Source: Holophagaceae bacterium
GTDB taxonomy: Bacteria > Acidobacteriota > Holophagae > Holophagales > Holophagaceae
Assembly: GCA_025353305.1 (NCBI GenBank)
Contig: JANXQX010000042.1
Coordinates: 1 to 11,775, forward strand
Length of the DNA stretch: 11,775 bases
Direction: 5' to 3'
This document shows positions 5,076 to 10,774 of this stretch, one piece after another. Below the pieces are notes generated by a model that was not told where the DNA came from, did no database searches, and saw nothing but the letters and a program-made list of their open reading frames with translations. The first letter of the stretch is position 1. The number at the start of each line of letters is the position of its first letter. Both the position numbers and the translations under genes were made by a program.

Positions 5076-7355
5076 GTGACTTGTCCGATCTGTAAACGCG
5101 ACGACAAAATCGGCCGCAAGGATGACCCCCGTTTCTATGTTGGCGGCCGATTGGTGCACCGGTGCTTCCGATGCTCCATCACCATCGACCCCGAAACAGG
5201 CCTACTGCTTCAACAAAAGGCGCTGAAGGATCACGAGGCCCTCTACTTCGCTTGTGAGAAAGGCCCCGCCGCCCCCAGGGGCCTTGGTGCCGACTTCCTG
5301 GCGGAGAAGTGCGGCGTGTATCAGGTCACGAAGGCCGCGATTCAAACAGTGAAGGTGCCATTTCCCACAGAGAGGGAGTTGAACAAAATCGCATCCGCTG
5401 GCCAAGCAAGAATAGTGATCCCGCTTTACGGCGGGGCCGATCTGTGCGGCGTCCAGCTCGAAACCATAATGGACGCGAACCTCGCCGCTATCGAGGACCC
5501 GAAAGGCATCAAGATCCTCGGGAAGAACGGCGTGTACATCGCCAATCCGAGGATTCATCCCAAGGCCGTGGTGGTCTTTGAGGGCATCTGGGATGCGGTC
5601 TCCGCCGCGTGGGATGCCTACGAGCACGACACCGAAAACTACGCCTTCCTTGCCATCTCCGCGAGCCACACAAAGAGGTTGGTCCAAGACACACTGGAAG
5701 CCCACTTCCCTGGTATCTCTGTCTTATTCATCACCGACCAGGATCCAGCGGGAAAGCGCGCTCGGGTCAAGCTGAAGGGCTTGGGCACCATAGCCATCCT
5801 GCCTGGCGCGGGCATCGCCAAGGATTACCGCGCGGCAGATCCGGTGATCCGCTGGACCGCGCTTCTAAAAGGGATCGAGGACGCACTACAGGCCCCGCCG
5901 CCGCCTGGCCCCGAGGGCAAAGCGCAGCGGACGGAGTTTTACCTTGCCCAGCTCTTCTTGGCGCGGTTCCGCGGCGTGGTTCGCTACAACGATTCCATGG
6001 CGCGGTGGATGGTCTTCGATGGCCGCCGCTGGGTCGAAGAGCCGGGCGCTGTCGAACGCCACGTTCAAGCCGTGCTGCAAGACCTGCCGAGACAGGTCCG
6101 GACGGACGGGCCAGATGCGCAGGAGTGGCTGACTTGGATCGGTAGGTGCTTGAGCGCCCGCACCGTCTCCAACGTCATGGCACTGGCGCGGCCGCACGTC
6201 ACCTGCAAGGCCTCAGACTTCGACCTTGATCCGTTCCTGCTCAATACTCCCAGCGGGACTCTCAATCTAAAGACCGGTGCACTCCGGCCACACCGCGCCG
6301 AGGACATGATTTCCAAGTTGGCTGGTGCGCCCTTCGATCCGGGCGCCAAGGCTCCCATCTGGTCACGCGCTGTCGAGGCCATCACCAGCGAGCCTGACGG
6401 TCAGGGAGGGCACTTCCCCCGGCCTGACATGATCCAGGCCCTCCAGCGCATCCTGGGCTACGCCCTGACGGGCAGCACCCGCGAGCAATCCCTGTTCTTC
6501 TTCATCGGCGGTGGCAGCAATGGCAAGGGCACACTCCTGGAGGTGGTCCGGTGCGTCCTGGGCGACTACGCCAAGGTGGTGCCTTCCTCCCTGCTCATCA
6601 GCCGTGGTCACGAATCACACCCCGCCGACATCGCCACTTTGGCCGGGGTGCGCCTGGCCCTGGTGCAAGAGGTGAACAAGGACGCCTCCTGGGATGAGGC
6701 CCGAATGAAGACATTGACTGGCGGGGACGCATTCACCGCGCGGTTCATGTACGGCAACTGGTTCGAGCTCACGCCCTCTCACAAGTTCGTGGTGGCCGCG
6801 AATCATCGGCCCATTGTGCACGACGGCACATTCAGCTTCTGGCGCCGGATGCGCCTGATCCCCTTCGACCGGCGTTTTGATGGTGCAGAGAAGGACCCGC
6901 AGCTTGTCGAGAAACTCAAGGCGGAGCTGCCAGGCATCCTCGCTTGGTGCGTCCGGGGCTGCATAGAGTGGCAGCGCGACGGGCTCGCAGATCCCCGGCC
7001 TTCTGTGGAGGCCGTGGAGGCCTACCGAGCGGACTCCTCAGGCTTCGCCGCCTGGGCTGATGCCCATGTGGTGCCCTACGCTTCCACCCTTGTAAAGGCC
7101 AGGGCGAATACTGCGCTTGCAAGTTACGAGGCCTGGCGGCAATTCAACGGCGAGCCAGAACTGAAGCCCCGGGCCTTCTGGCACAACCTCCAGGAATACG
7201 CCGGAGCCAAGGGATTCCGCGTGTCTAAGACGACCTCGAACGGTACTTATTACTGCGGGATTGAGGTTCGATCTTTTGTGCCGCTTCTTGAGGCCACGGA
7301 AGGACGGAAGGATGCGGAACAACATTTCGGAACTTCCCCCCATGCGTGCGCGTGA
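5076..7355 (+). CDS. P4-type DNA primase-helicase
   Basis: This 759-residue replication protein combines priming and unwinding for the element, like the alpha protein of satellite phage P4. A zinc ribbon lies at the N-terminus (C3, C6, C30, C33). A Toprim-like domain spans about 112-235, with E169 in VVFEGIWD and D221/D223 in ITDQDPAG. A linker and D5_N-type region run from about 285 to 470. The superfamily 3 helicase follows: Walker A GGGSNGKGT at 478-486, Walker B around LALVQEV (E532), motif C FVVAANHRP at 571-579, and a likely arginine finger in FWRR (590-591). ILAWCVRGCIEW at 621-632 is typical of the family's C-terminal winged-helix region. The GTG start is the only one that keeps the CPIC zinc ligands at the N-terminus; GGGA at 5066-5069 serves as ribosome site. 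No archaeo-eukaryotic primase domain is evident, so priming would rest on the Zn/Toprim part. Confidence 0.92.
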   Translation: MTCPICKRDDKIGRKDDPRFYVGGRLVHRCFRCSITIDPETGLLLQQKALKDHEALYFACEKGPAAPRGLGADFLAEKCGVYQVTKAAIQTVKVPFPTERELNKIASAGQARIVIPLYGGADLCGVQLETIMDANLAAIEDPKGIKILGKNGVYIANPRIHPKAVVVFEGIWDAVSAAWDAYEHDTENYAFLAISASHTKRLVQDTLEAHFPGISVLFITDQDPAGKRARVKLKGLGTIAILPGAGIAKDYRAADPVIRWTALLKGIEDALQAPPPPGPEGKAQRTEFYLAQLFLARFRGVVRYNDSMARWMVFDGRRWVEEPGAVERHVQAVLQDLPRQVRTDGPDAQEWLTWIGRCLSARTVSNVMALARPHVTCKASDFDLDPFLLNTPSGTLNLKTGALRPHRAEDMISKLAGAPFDPGAKAPIWSRAVEAITSEPDGQGGHFPRPDMIQALQRILGYALTGSTREQSLFFFIGGGSNGKGTLLEVVRCVLGDYAKVVPSSLLISRGHESHPADIATLAGVRLALVQEVNKDASWDEARMKTLTGGDAFTARFMYGNWFELTPSHKFVVAANHRPIVHDGTFSFWRRMRLIPFDRRFDGAEKDPQLVEKLKAELPGILAWCVRGCIEWQRDGLADPRPSVEAVEAYRADSSGFAAWADAHVVPYASTLVKARANTALASYEAWRQFNGEPELKPRAFWHNLQEYAGAKGFRVSKTTSNGTYYCGIEVRSFVPLLEATEGRKDAEQHFGTSPHACA

Positions 7356-7397
7356 AGGCACCTTATGAAAAGCCCTTCCACATCCTTCCATCCTTCC
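7298..7397. repeat. 17-bp inverted repeat spanning gene junction
   Basis: The bases 7298-7314 (ggaaggacggaaggatg) pair with 7381-7397 (catccttccatccttcc) at 16 of 17 positions, leaving a 66-base loop. The loop holds the stop of the primase-helicase gene (7353-7355), the GAAGG ribosome site (7354-7358) and the ATG (7365) of the next small gene. Each arm is itself a short tandem of a ggaagga-type unit. A folded mRNA could change initiation of the downstream operon; this is untested. Confidence 0.6.
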
Positions 7398-7538
7398 AAC
7401 TCTCCCGATTCTCTAACCCCTCTAGAGCGGTTCGAGCTTCCCGGCATGGACCAGGATGTGCCGGAGCAACCGGCCCAACCCCTGATTGAGCCGAACCCTC
7501 CAGGCTCCCCTACTTCTCCACTACGGCAGGCCTCGTGA
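7365..7538 (+). CDS. small proline-rich hypothetical protein (57 aa)
   Basis: This short gene (57 residues) opens with ATG nine bases after the primase-helicase stop, preceded by GAAGG (7354-7358) at a good distance. It closes with a TGA overlapping the GTG of the next gene by four bases. The product is rich in proline, serine and threonine, with no hydrophobic segment; the middle LERFELPGMDQDVPEQPAQP is acidic and it is probably unstructured. It is supported by its ribosome site and its place in a chain of overlapping genes. It could instead be a leader peptide, because its start lies in the loop of a 17-bp inverted repeat. No homologue is recognised. Confidence 0.5.
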   Translation: MKSPSTSFHPSNSPDSLTPLERFELPGMDQDVPEQPAQPLIEPNPPGSPTSPLRQAS

Positions 7539-7798
7539 AGGCCGAGACCATCACCCTACCCAAGGCGCTCGTGGTCCAGCTGCTGACCGCTGCCTATTGG
7601 CCCTGCCTCAGGCCGGCCCTTGAGAGTTTGTACCCGGGTTCACCCGCTCGGGTCATGGACGCCATGGAGGACCGGCAGGAGGCCCTGGACGACTGGCTGT
7701 GTGCGCTTGGTGTGCACCTGCCAGACAGCGGTAGGACGCCCGAGGCCATGCTTCAGCTCTTGGTGGCAGCCTGGAAACGCGGGGAGCGCCCCAAGTGA
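7535..7798 (+). CDS. hypothetical protein (87 aa)
   Basis: This 87-residue protein starts with GTG and overlaps the preceding stop by four bases (GTGA) and the following start by four bases (GTGA). It appears all-helical: an N-terminal ITLPKALVVQLLTAAYW, an acidic middle (MDAMEDRQEALDDWL, 41-55) and a leucine-rich C-terminus ending in a basic tail. It has no recognised motif and one hydrophobic patch too short and broken for a membrane span. It is probably a small accessory protein of the replication operon; role unknown. Confidence 0.6.
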   Translation: MKAETITLPKALVVQLLTAAYWPCLRPALESLYPGSPARVMDAMEDRQEALDDWLCALGVHLPDSGRTPEAMLQLLVAAWKRGERPK

Positions 7799-7986
7799 AA
7801 TCCTTGCCCCCCCATGATGTCTGGTGGAAGGCCCGCCGCCTGGAGCAATTCCACCTGGAACAAAGCCAGTACGGCACAGAGGCCCGCCGCGCCATCCTTG
7901 CAGCCTGGGACGAGTTGAACCCGGAGCCGCCAAAGAAGCGGTCCAGCAAAATGCTGGCAAATGCTGGTATCGAGCCCTCGAAATGA
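7795..7986 (+). CDS. hypothetical protein (63 aa)
   Basis: This 63-residue basic, tryptophan-containing protein has a GTG start overlapping the upstream stop (GTGA) and a stop overlapping the next ATG (ATGA). GGGAG about nine bases upstream is a plausible ribosome site. The segment VWWKARRLEQFHLEQSQYGTE at 9-29 looks amphipathic; a lysine-rich PKKRSSK patch near 46-52 may contact nucleic acid. No family is recognised. The coding call rests on the operon chain rather than on homology. Confidence 0.55.
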   Translation: MKSLPPHDVWWKARRLEQFHLEQSQYGTEARRAILAAWDELNPEPPKKRSSKMLANAGIEPSK

Positions 7987-8210
7987 CATGGCTGAAGCTG
8001 CAAGGAATTCTCTCTGTCGAGCAGTTGCGGTGGGTCCAAGAGAATCTTCCGGGCGCGGAAATCCGTATCCCGCTGCGGCCGATGATTCAGAAGAAAATCC
8101 GAAACGTGGAAATCCGGCGTGAATTCAACGGCCACAACTGGTCTCAGTTGGCGAGGCTTCACAAACTTTCCATTCGCATGATCCGGTACATCCTCAATCC
8201 CAAAAAATGA
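7983..8210 (+). CDS. small Mor-like HTH transcription factor
   Basis: The 75-residue protein resembles the C-terminal DNA-binding half of the Mor/C activators of phage Mu. These bind as dimers upstream of middle or late promoters and recruit RNA polymerase. The telling part is residues 40-73: IRREFNGHNWSQLARLHKLS, then IRMIRYILN, matching the family pattern of a basic residue plus F-N-G-x-N, a first helix with LA, a turn and a recognition helix. The short N-terminal helix LSVEQLRWVQENLPG could dimerise. Mu Mor is about 129 residues, so this is a shortened version. The start is set by the 4-base ATGA overlap with the preceding stop. It is the last gene of the replication block and sits just before the 282-aa gene, a natural place for a switch to later genes. 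The HTH is likely; activator function is inferred. Confidence 0.65.
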   Translation: MTWLKLQGILSVEQLRWVQENLPGAEIRIPLRPMIQKKIRNVEIRREFNGHNWSQLARLHKLSIRMIRYILNPKK

Positions 8211-8236
8211 TGCAATTTTTGGGGGAATCGATTTCC
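8199..8236. promoter_or_regulatory. paired dyads at end of Mor-like gene
   Basis: CCCAAAAA (8199-8206) and TTTTTGGG (8216-8223) form an 8-bp inverted repeat over the stop codon of the Mor-like gene. It is directly followed by the near-palindrome GGAATCGATTTCC (8224-8236). G-rich sequence follows the stem, so it is not a standard plus-strand terminator. Its position between the Mor-like gene and the 282-aa gene makes it a candidate operator for that regulator. Confidence 0.35.
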
Positions 8237-8270
8237 ACCGAGATCCGTACATTTATGATGAGGAGTCGAA

Positions 8271-9119
8271 ATGGATTTGAGTACTGTGCAGGATGTCTAC
8301 AGGGGATTTTCGCTACACTTGACCCCGAGTGAGCAGCTGGAGGGCTGGCACGGGAAGGTGCTCGACCTACTCGTCGGCAGCGTCCCTGAGGCCGTCAAGC
8401 GCGCGAAGGCCATCGACCCTCAACTCAAGGCCGATGTACGTGGATTTCGCCAGGCTGAGCTACTGCAGGAGACCCGGAGCAAGCTTTCCAAAAAGCTCGA
8501 CACCCTCCTGGAAGACGCGCGGAGTTGGAAGGCCACGCTGGTTAAGCGCCGCGATGCCTTGGTTCCACGTCGCCCCGAGGATCCGTTGGAAGCGATCCTT
8601 CAACAGCTCGAGACCGGCGAAATCCGGCGCGCAATTCTGAACCTGCCAACGCCGGAGCGCGTCACGTTCGCTCTGCAGGCCGCCGAACGCGGCGACGGCA
8701 TCGCGCTTCGCGCGTTGAGCGAATGGCCCGTCCCCCTTCTGCCCCCCGGGATCCTGGAGCGCGTCACGGAAGCGTTTCTCGACACCGTCGCGCCGCAGGA
8801 CCTTAAAGAAAGCCTCGCAACCGCCTCCATGAGCCTCGACGAAATGGAACGGACCCTCGCAACCGCGGAGCAGGCCCTGGGCCTCGCTGTCGCCACGGAA
8901 CCCGACGTTTTCAAGGACTGGGCCTCCGCCCGACCACAGGACTTGGTGAGAGCTTGGCCCGAGGCCCTGAAGGCAGCGTGGGTGATGAAACACGGGTTGC
9001 CCGCCTGGGAGCGCATGGCGCGCACCGGCGAGGGTTACACGACGCCCACAGAGATTCTAAAAGACCCGCTCCTCGCGTTGGCGAGTAAGCGCCCCGACGA
9101 TCTCGAAGTCGTCACATAG
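8271..9119 (+). CDS. hypothetical protein (282 aa)
   Basis: This 282-residue protein has a strong ribosome site (GAGGAG at 8260-8265, five bases before the ATG). It is highly charged and predicted mostly helical: residues 50-97 are a basic-acidic heptad-like stretch (KLSKKLDTLLEDARSWKATL), a second helical block spans about 105-150, and a third runs through 185-205. There is no signal peptide, membrane segment or catalytic motif. It forms a two-gene unit with the 118-aa gene nine bases downstream, ending at the tandem hairpins after 9485. It follows the Mor-like gene and precedes tail genes, so a structural or assembly role (such as scaffold or tail-associated) is possible but unsupported by any recognised family. 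Confidence 0.7.
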   Translation: MDLSTVQDVYRGFSLHLTPSEQLEGWHGKVLDLLVGSVPEAVKRAKAIDPQLKADVRGFRQAELLQETRSKLSKKLDTLLEDARSWKATLVKRRDALVPRRPEDPLEAILQQLETGEIRRAILNLPTPERVTFALQAAERGDGIALRALSEWPVPLLPPGILERVTEAFLDTVAPQDLKESLATASMSLDEMERTLATAEQALGLAVATEPDVFKDWASARPQDLVRAWPEALKAAWVMKHGLPAWERMARTGEGYTTPTEILKDPLLALASKRPDDLEVVT

Positions 9120-9128
9120 GAGAAGCCA

Positions 9129-9485
9129 ATGTCCCTCTACCCTTCCATTTTTTCCACAGCGCCCACGGCAATTCCCCTCAGCACCGGAGCGAGCGTTTCC
9201 TCGAATGAATACGACCCCTCCACGATGACGGCCTCCAACCCCACCTTCGGAGCTGCGGTGGCTGCGGCGGAGGTTACCCGGCTACAGAACCTGGCTAGCA
9301 TCGCCATGAACCGGCGGGCCACTGCCTACTCGCCCATCACCACGTGGCAGTCGAGCTACGCGGCCCTGCAGACGGAGACCGCCCTCGGCGGTTCGTCGAC
9401 CGTGGCCGCAATGCGGACGAAGTTGGACGCCTTCCTCCGTGCCGATGATGCCCTTCCCGCGGCCGTCCGCGGCGCTGGCCTGTGA
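9129..9485 (+). CDS. hypothetical Ala/Ser/Thr-rich protein (118 aa)
   Basis: The 118-residue protein is rich in alanine, serine and threonine with few charges, the composition often seen in phage virion proteins. The first 35 residues are low in helix and rich in P, S and T; residues 41-65 (AAVAAAEVTRLQNLASIAMNR) and 88-112 look helical. The ribosome site AGGAG (9118-9122) overlaps the upstream stop codon, giving tight coupling to the 282-aa gene. No family is recognised. A tandem hairpin follows directly. A virion or decoration role is only a guess from composition. Confidence 0.65.
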   Translation: MSLYPSIFSTAPTAIPLSTGASVSSNEYDPSTMTASNPTFGAAVAAAEVTRLQNLASIAMNRRATAYSPITTWQSSYAALQTETALGGSSTVAAMRTKLDAFLRADDALPAAVRGAGL

Positions 9486-9494
9486 TCGATCGTC

Positions 9495-9518
9495 AAGGGG
9501 GACCTCCCGCCCCCTTTT
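9495..9518 (+). terminator. rho-independent terminator
   Basis: AAGGGGG (9495-9501) pairs with CCCCCTT (9510-9516) around an 8-base loop, and the T run continues to 9518. It lies ten bases after the stop of the 118-aa gene, so it probably ends the 282-aa/118-aa transcript. The stem is short but entirely G-C at the loop side. Confidence 0.65.
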
Positions 9519-9520
9519 CG

Positions 9521-9557
9521 GCTGTGCCGGTGTGGCCTCCCGACTCACCGGCACAGC
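9521..9557. terminator. second hairpin, 12-bp perfect stem
   Basis: GCTGTGCCGGTG (9521-9532) and CACCGGCACAGC (9546-9557) are perfect complements around a 13-base loop, followed only by GTTT. It sits two bases after the first terminator and 20 bases before the next gene. It may be a back-up terminator or a 5' structure of the downstream operon. Confidence 0.55.
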
Positions 9558-9577
9558 GTTTCCCCAGGTGACCCCCC

Positions 9578-9787
9578 GTGTCCGAACGTAGGCTCAAAAA
9601 TCAAGCAGATGTCCGAAGGGCCTTGGCGTGGGTTTGGCGGGAGACAGAGGCAGACAGAATGCCCATTCAGAAATGCAAGGCCCTCGTGTACACGGCCCTC
9701 AGCCTCTCCCAGGTGATGAGCGAACACGATCTGGAAAACCGAATCGCAGCACTGGAAGCGGCGCAAAAGAAGGGAGACGCCACATGA
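9578..9787 (+). CDS. small phage-type hypothetical protein (69 aa)
   Basis: This 69-residue protein starts at GTG after the tandem hairpins, with AGGTGA about nine bases upstream. It is fully helical in appearance: RRLKNQADVRRALAWVWRE at 4-22, then a middle helix, then the acidic coiled segment EHDLENRIAALEAAQ at 49-63. Small MSERRLKN-type helical proteins of this kind are common in prophages of many hosts, from memory, without assigned function. It opens a five-gene chain of four-base overlaps running to 10725. Confidence 0.6.
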   Translation: MSERRLKNQADVRRALAWVWRETEADRMPIQKCKALVYTALSLSQVMSEHDLENRIAALEAAQKKGDAT

Positions 9788-9921
9788 GTCCCGCGGAGCG
9801 CGTGGCGGTCATGCTGCTTCATTGCCAGATGATGGGCAAAAATGTGAGTCAAACAGACTCAGGGGTCAAAATTGACCCCCCCCTCGCGCCTTCGATCAAC
9901 GCTATAGGAGACCCAGAATGA
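9784..9921 (+). CDS. tiny hypothetical protein (45 aa)
   Basis: This short gene (45 residues) overlaps the previous stop by four bases (ATGA) and the next start by four bases (ATGA). The N-terminus MSPAERVAVMLLHCQMMGKN could be a short helix; the rest is polar and proline-containing. Two adjacent perfect palindromes (9845-9879) lie inside it, so the DNA may serve a regulatory role as well as, or instead of, coding. The four-base overlaps at both ends favour a real gene. Confidence 0.5.
   Translation: MSPAERVAVMLLHCQMMGKNVSQTDSGVKIDPPLAPSINAIGDPE
9845..9879. promoter_or_regulatory. two adjacent perfect palindromes
   Basis: TGAGTC-AAACA-GACTCA (9845-9861) is immediately followed by GGGGTCAA-AA-TTGACCCC (9862-9879). 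Both are exact inverted repeats sharing a GTC/GAC core. They sit inside the 45-aa reading frame, 39 bases before the next start. A tandem operator or an RNA hairpin pair controlling the downstream genes is plausible; no T tract follows, so it is not a standard terminator. Confidence 0.45.
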
Positions 9922-10307
9922 GGCTCCCTCGTTTTTTCGGTAAACCGGTGCAGGATCCCGGCACGGAATTATTGGTTGCCGTGCTCGACTCGCATGCCGA
10001 GCGCACCGTGGAAGAGCTCGAAGAGCGCGTCCACGAATTAGGGACACTGAAAGCTGGGACCGTGAAGATCAAGGATCTCAATGCGCCCGCTTGGATCCCC
10101 CCAAAGTGGTGGGACAAGCCGGTCCCGGATCTCTCCAAAGCCAAGTCTCCGCCGACCATTCTGCATGCCATTGGGCTTTCTGAATTGGTAGACAGACTGA
10201 ATCCGCTGCCCAAATTTCGAATTTCTGAGGCGGAGCGCACAGCTGAGGAGGCGGAAGCGATCTCACACTGGTGGGACTGGCATCGGCGAATGAAGAGCAA
10301 GCAATGA
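9918..10307 (+). CDS. hypothetical protein (129 aa)
   Basis: The 129-residue protein has a good ribosome site (TAGGAGA, about 9 bases before ATG) and four-base overlaps at both ends. The N-terminal part has an acidic helix (HAERTVEELEERVHEL, residues 26-41). The middle is rich in tryptophan and proline (NAPAWIPPKWWDKPVPD, about 55-71), and the C-terminus is helical (SEAERTAEEAEAISHWWDW). It is cytoplasmic and soluble by appearance, and no family is recognised. The position in a late-gene-like cluster before the tape measure would suit a small tail-assembly or connector accessory protein, but this is speculation. Confidence 0.6.
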   Translation: MRLPRFFGKPVQDPGTELLVAVLDSHAERTVEELEERVHELGTLKAGTVKIKDLNAPAWIPPKWWDKPVPDLSKAKSPPTILHAIGLSELVDRLNPLPKFRISEAERTAEEAEAISHWWDWHRRMKSKQ

Positions 10308-10468
10308 GTAAGCGTAGCTTCCTTGCCCGCCTAGAGGCCCTGGAGGCCAAGAAGGAAAGGCGGGACGTTCCGCTGCTTTACATACTCAAGGACGATGATC
10401 CGATGCCCGTGCCGCCCTTTCCGTTAACACCACTCATCATCCGTGGTCCGAACTGGGGAAAGCCATGA
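10304..10468 (+). CDS. small hypothetical protein (54 aa)
   Basis: This is a 54-residue gene with ATGA overlaps on both sides. A basic helical start (MSKRSFLARLEALEAKKERR) leads to a short beta-like strand VPLLYILKDDDP and a proline-rich tail. The pattern of a basic start, RLxALE, basic linker, P-x-L/V-x-F/I strand and acidic D/E-P turn is repeated in the next gene, suggesting the two are paralogues. The annotated start at 10304 is preferred over upstream in-frame starts because it gives the operon-standard overlap. Confidence 0.5.
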   Translation: MSKRSFLARLEALEAKKERRDVPLLYILKDDDPMPVPPFPLTPLIIRGPNWGKP

Positions 10469-10725
10469 CCCGCCGATCAAACTGGAATCGCCTGCTTGCC
10501 CTTGAGGCTGTCGAAGAAGCAAAAAAGCCTATACCTGAAACGCCTGTTCTCTTCCCCGGTGAAGAGCCGCCAGTGGGCTATGAGGGGCTAGTGATTCGTA
10601 TCCACGTGGTGGATGGGAGTCGAAATCCCGGTGAGATTACGCAAGACATTACGCATTACGCTCTGCGTAATATCGAGACCTCTGATACGCAATCAGCAAT
10701 TCGGAACTCGGAAACCGTGAACTGA
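10465..10725 (+). CDS. small hypothetical protein (86 aa), repeat-derived tail
   Basis: The 86-residue product shares its start with the previous gene: MTRRSNWNRLLALEAVEEAKK against MSKRSFLARLEALEAKKER, then PETPVLFPGEEP-type strand and turn. Residues 43-54 (LVIRIHVVDGSR) form another strand. The last 30 residues (THYALRN...TQSAIRNSE) come from a short DNA repeat of attacgc units (10636-10671), a low-complexity tail that looks acquired and may not be functional. Its ATG overlaps the upstream stop by four bases. It ends 49 bases before the tape-measure gene, and codon use is more AT-rich than in its neighbours. Confidence 0.55.
   Translation: MTRRSNWNRLLALEAVEEAKKPIPETPVLFPGEEPPVGYEGLVIRIHVVDGSRNPGEITQDITHYALRNIETSDTQSAIRNSETVN
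10636..10671. repeat. attacgc tandem and inverted repeat
   Basis: The heptamer attacgc occurs at 10636-10642, 10648-10654 and 10655-10661, and in inverted form gcgtaat at 10665-10671; the last two make a 7-bp hairpin with a 3-base loop. A further related piece, tacgcaatcagcaattcgg, lies at about 10686-10704. It resembles the attacgcaat-type intergenic repeats that often run into the 3' ends of genes. Confidence 0.6.
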
Positions 10726-10774
10726 TGCTGCTTCCCGAGGTTTACGCCTTTTTATTTGCTACAAGGATGCTCCC

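Noticed and set aside
8254..8259. TATGAT as a -10 promoter box before the 282-aa gene
   Set aside because: It overlaps the ribosome site region; transcription would begin about five bases before the ATG and omit the strong Shine-Dalgarno, and no -35 is present.
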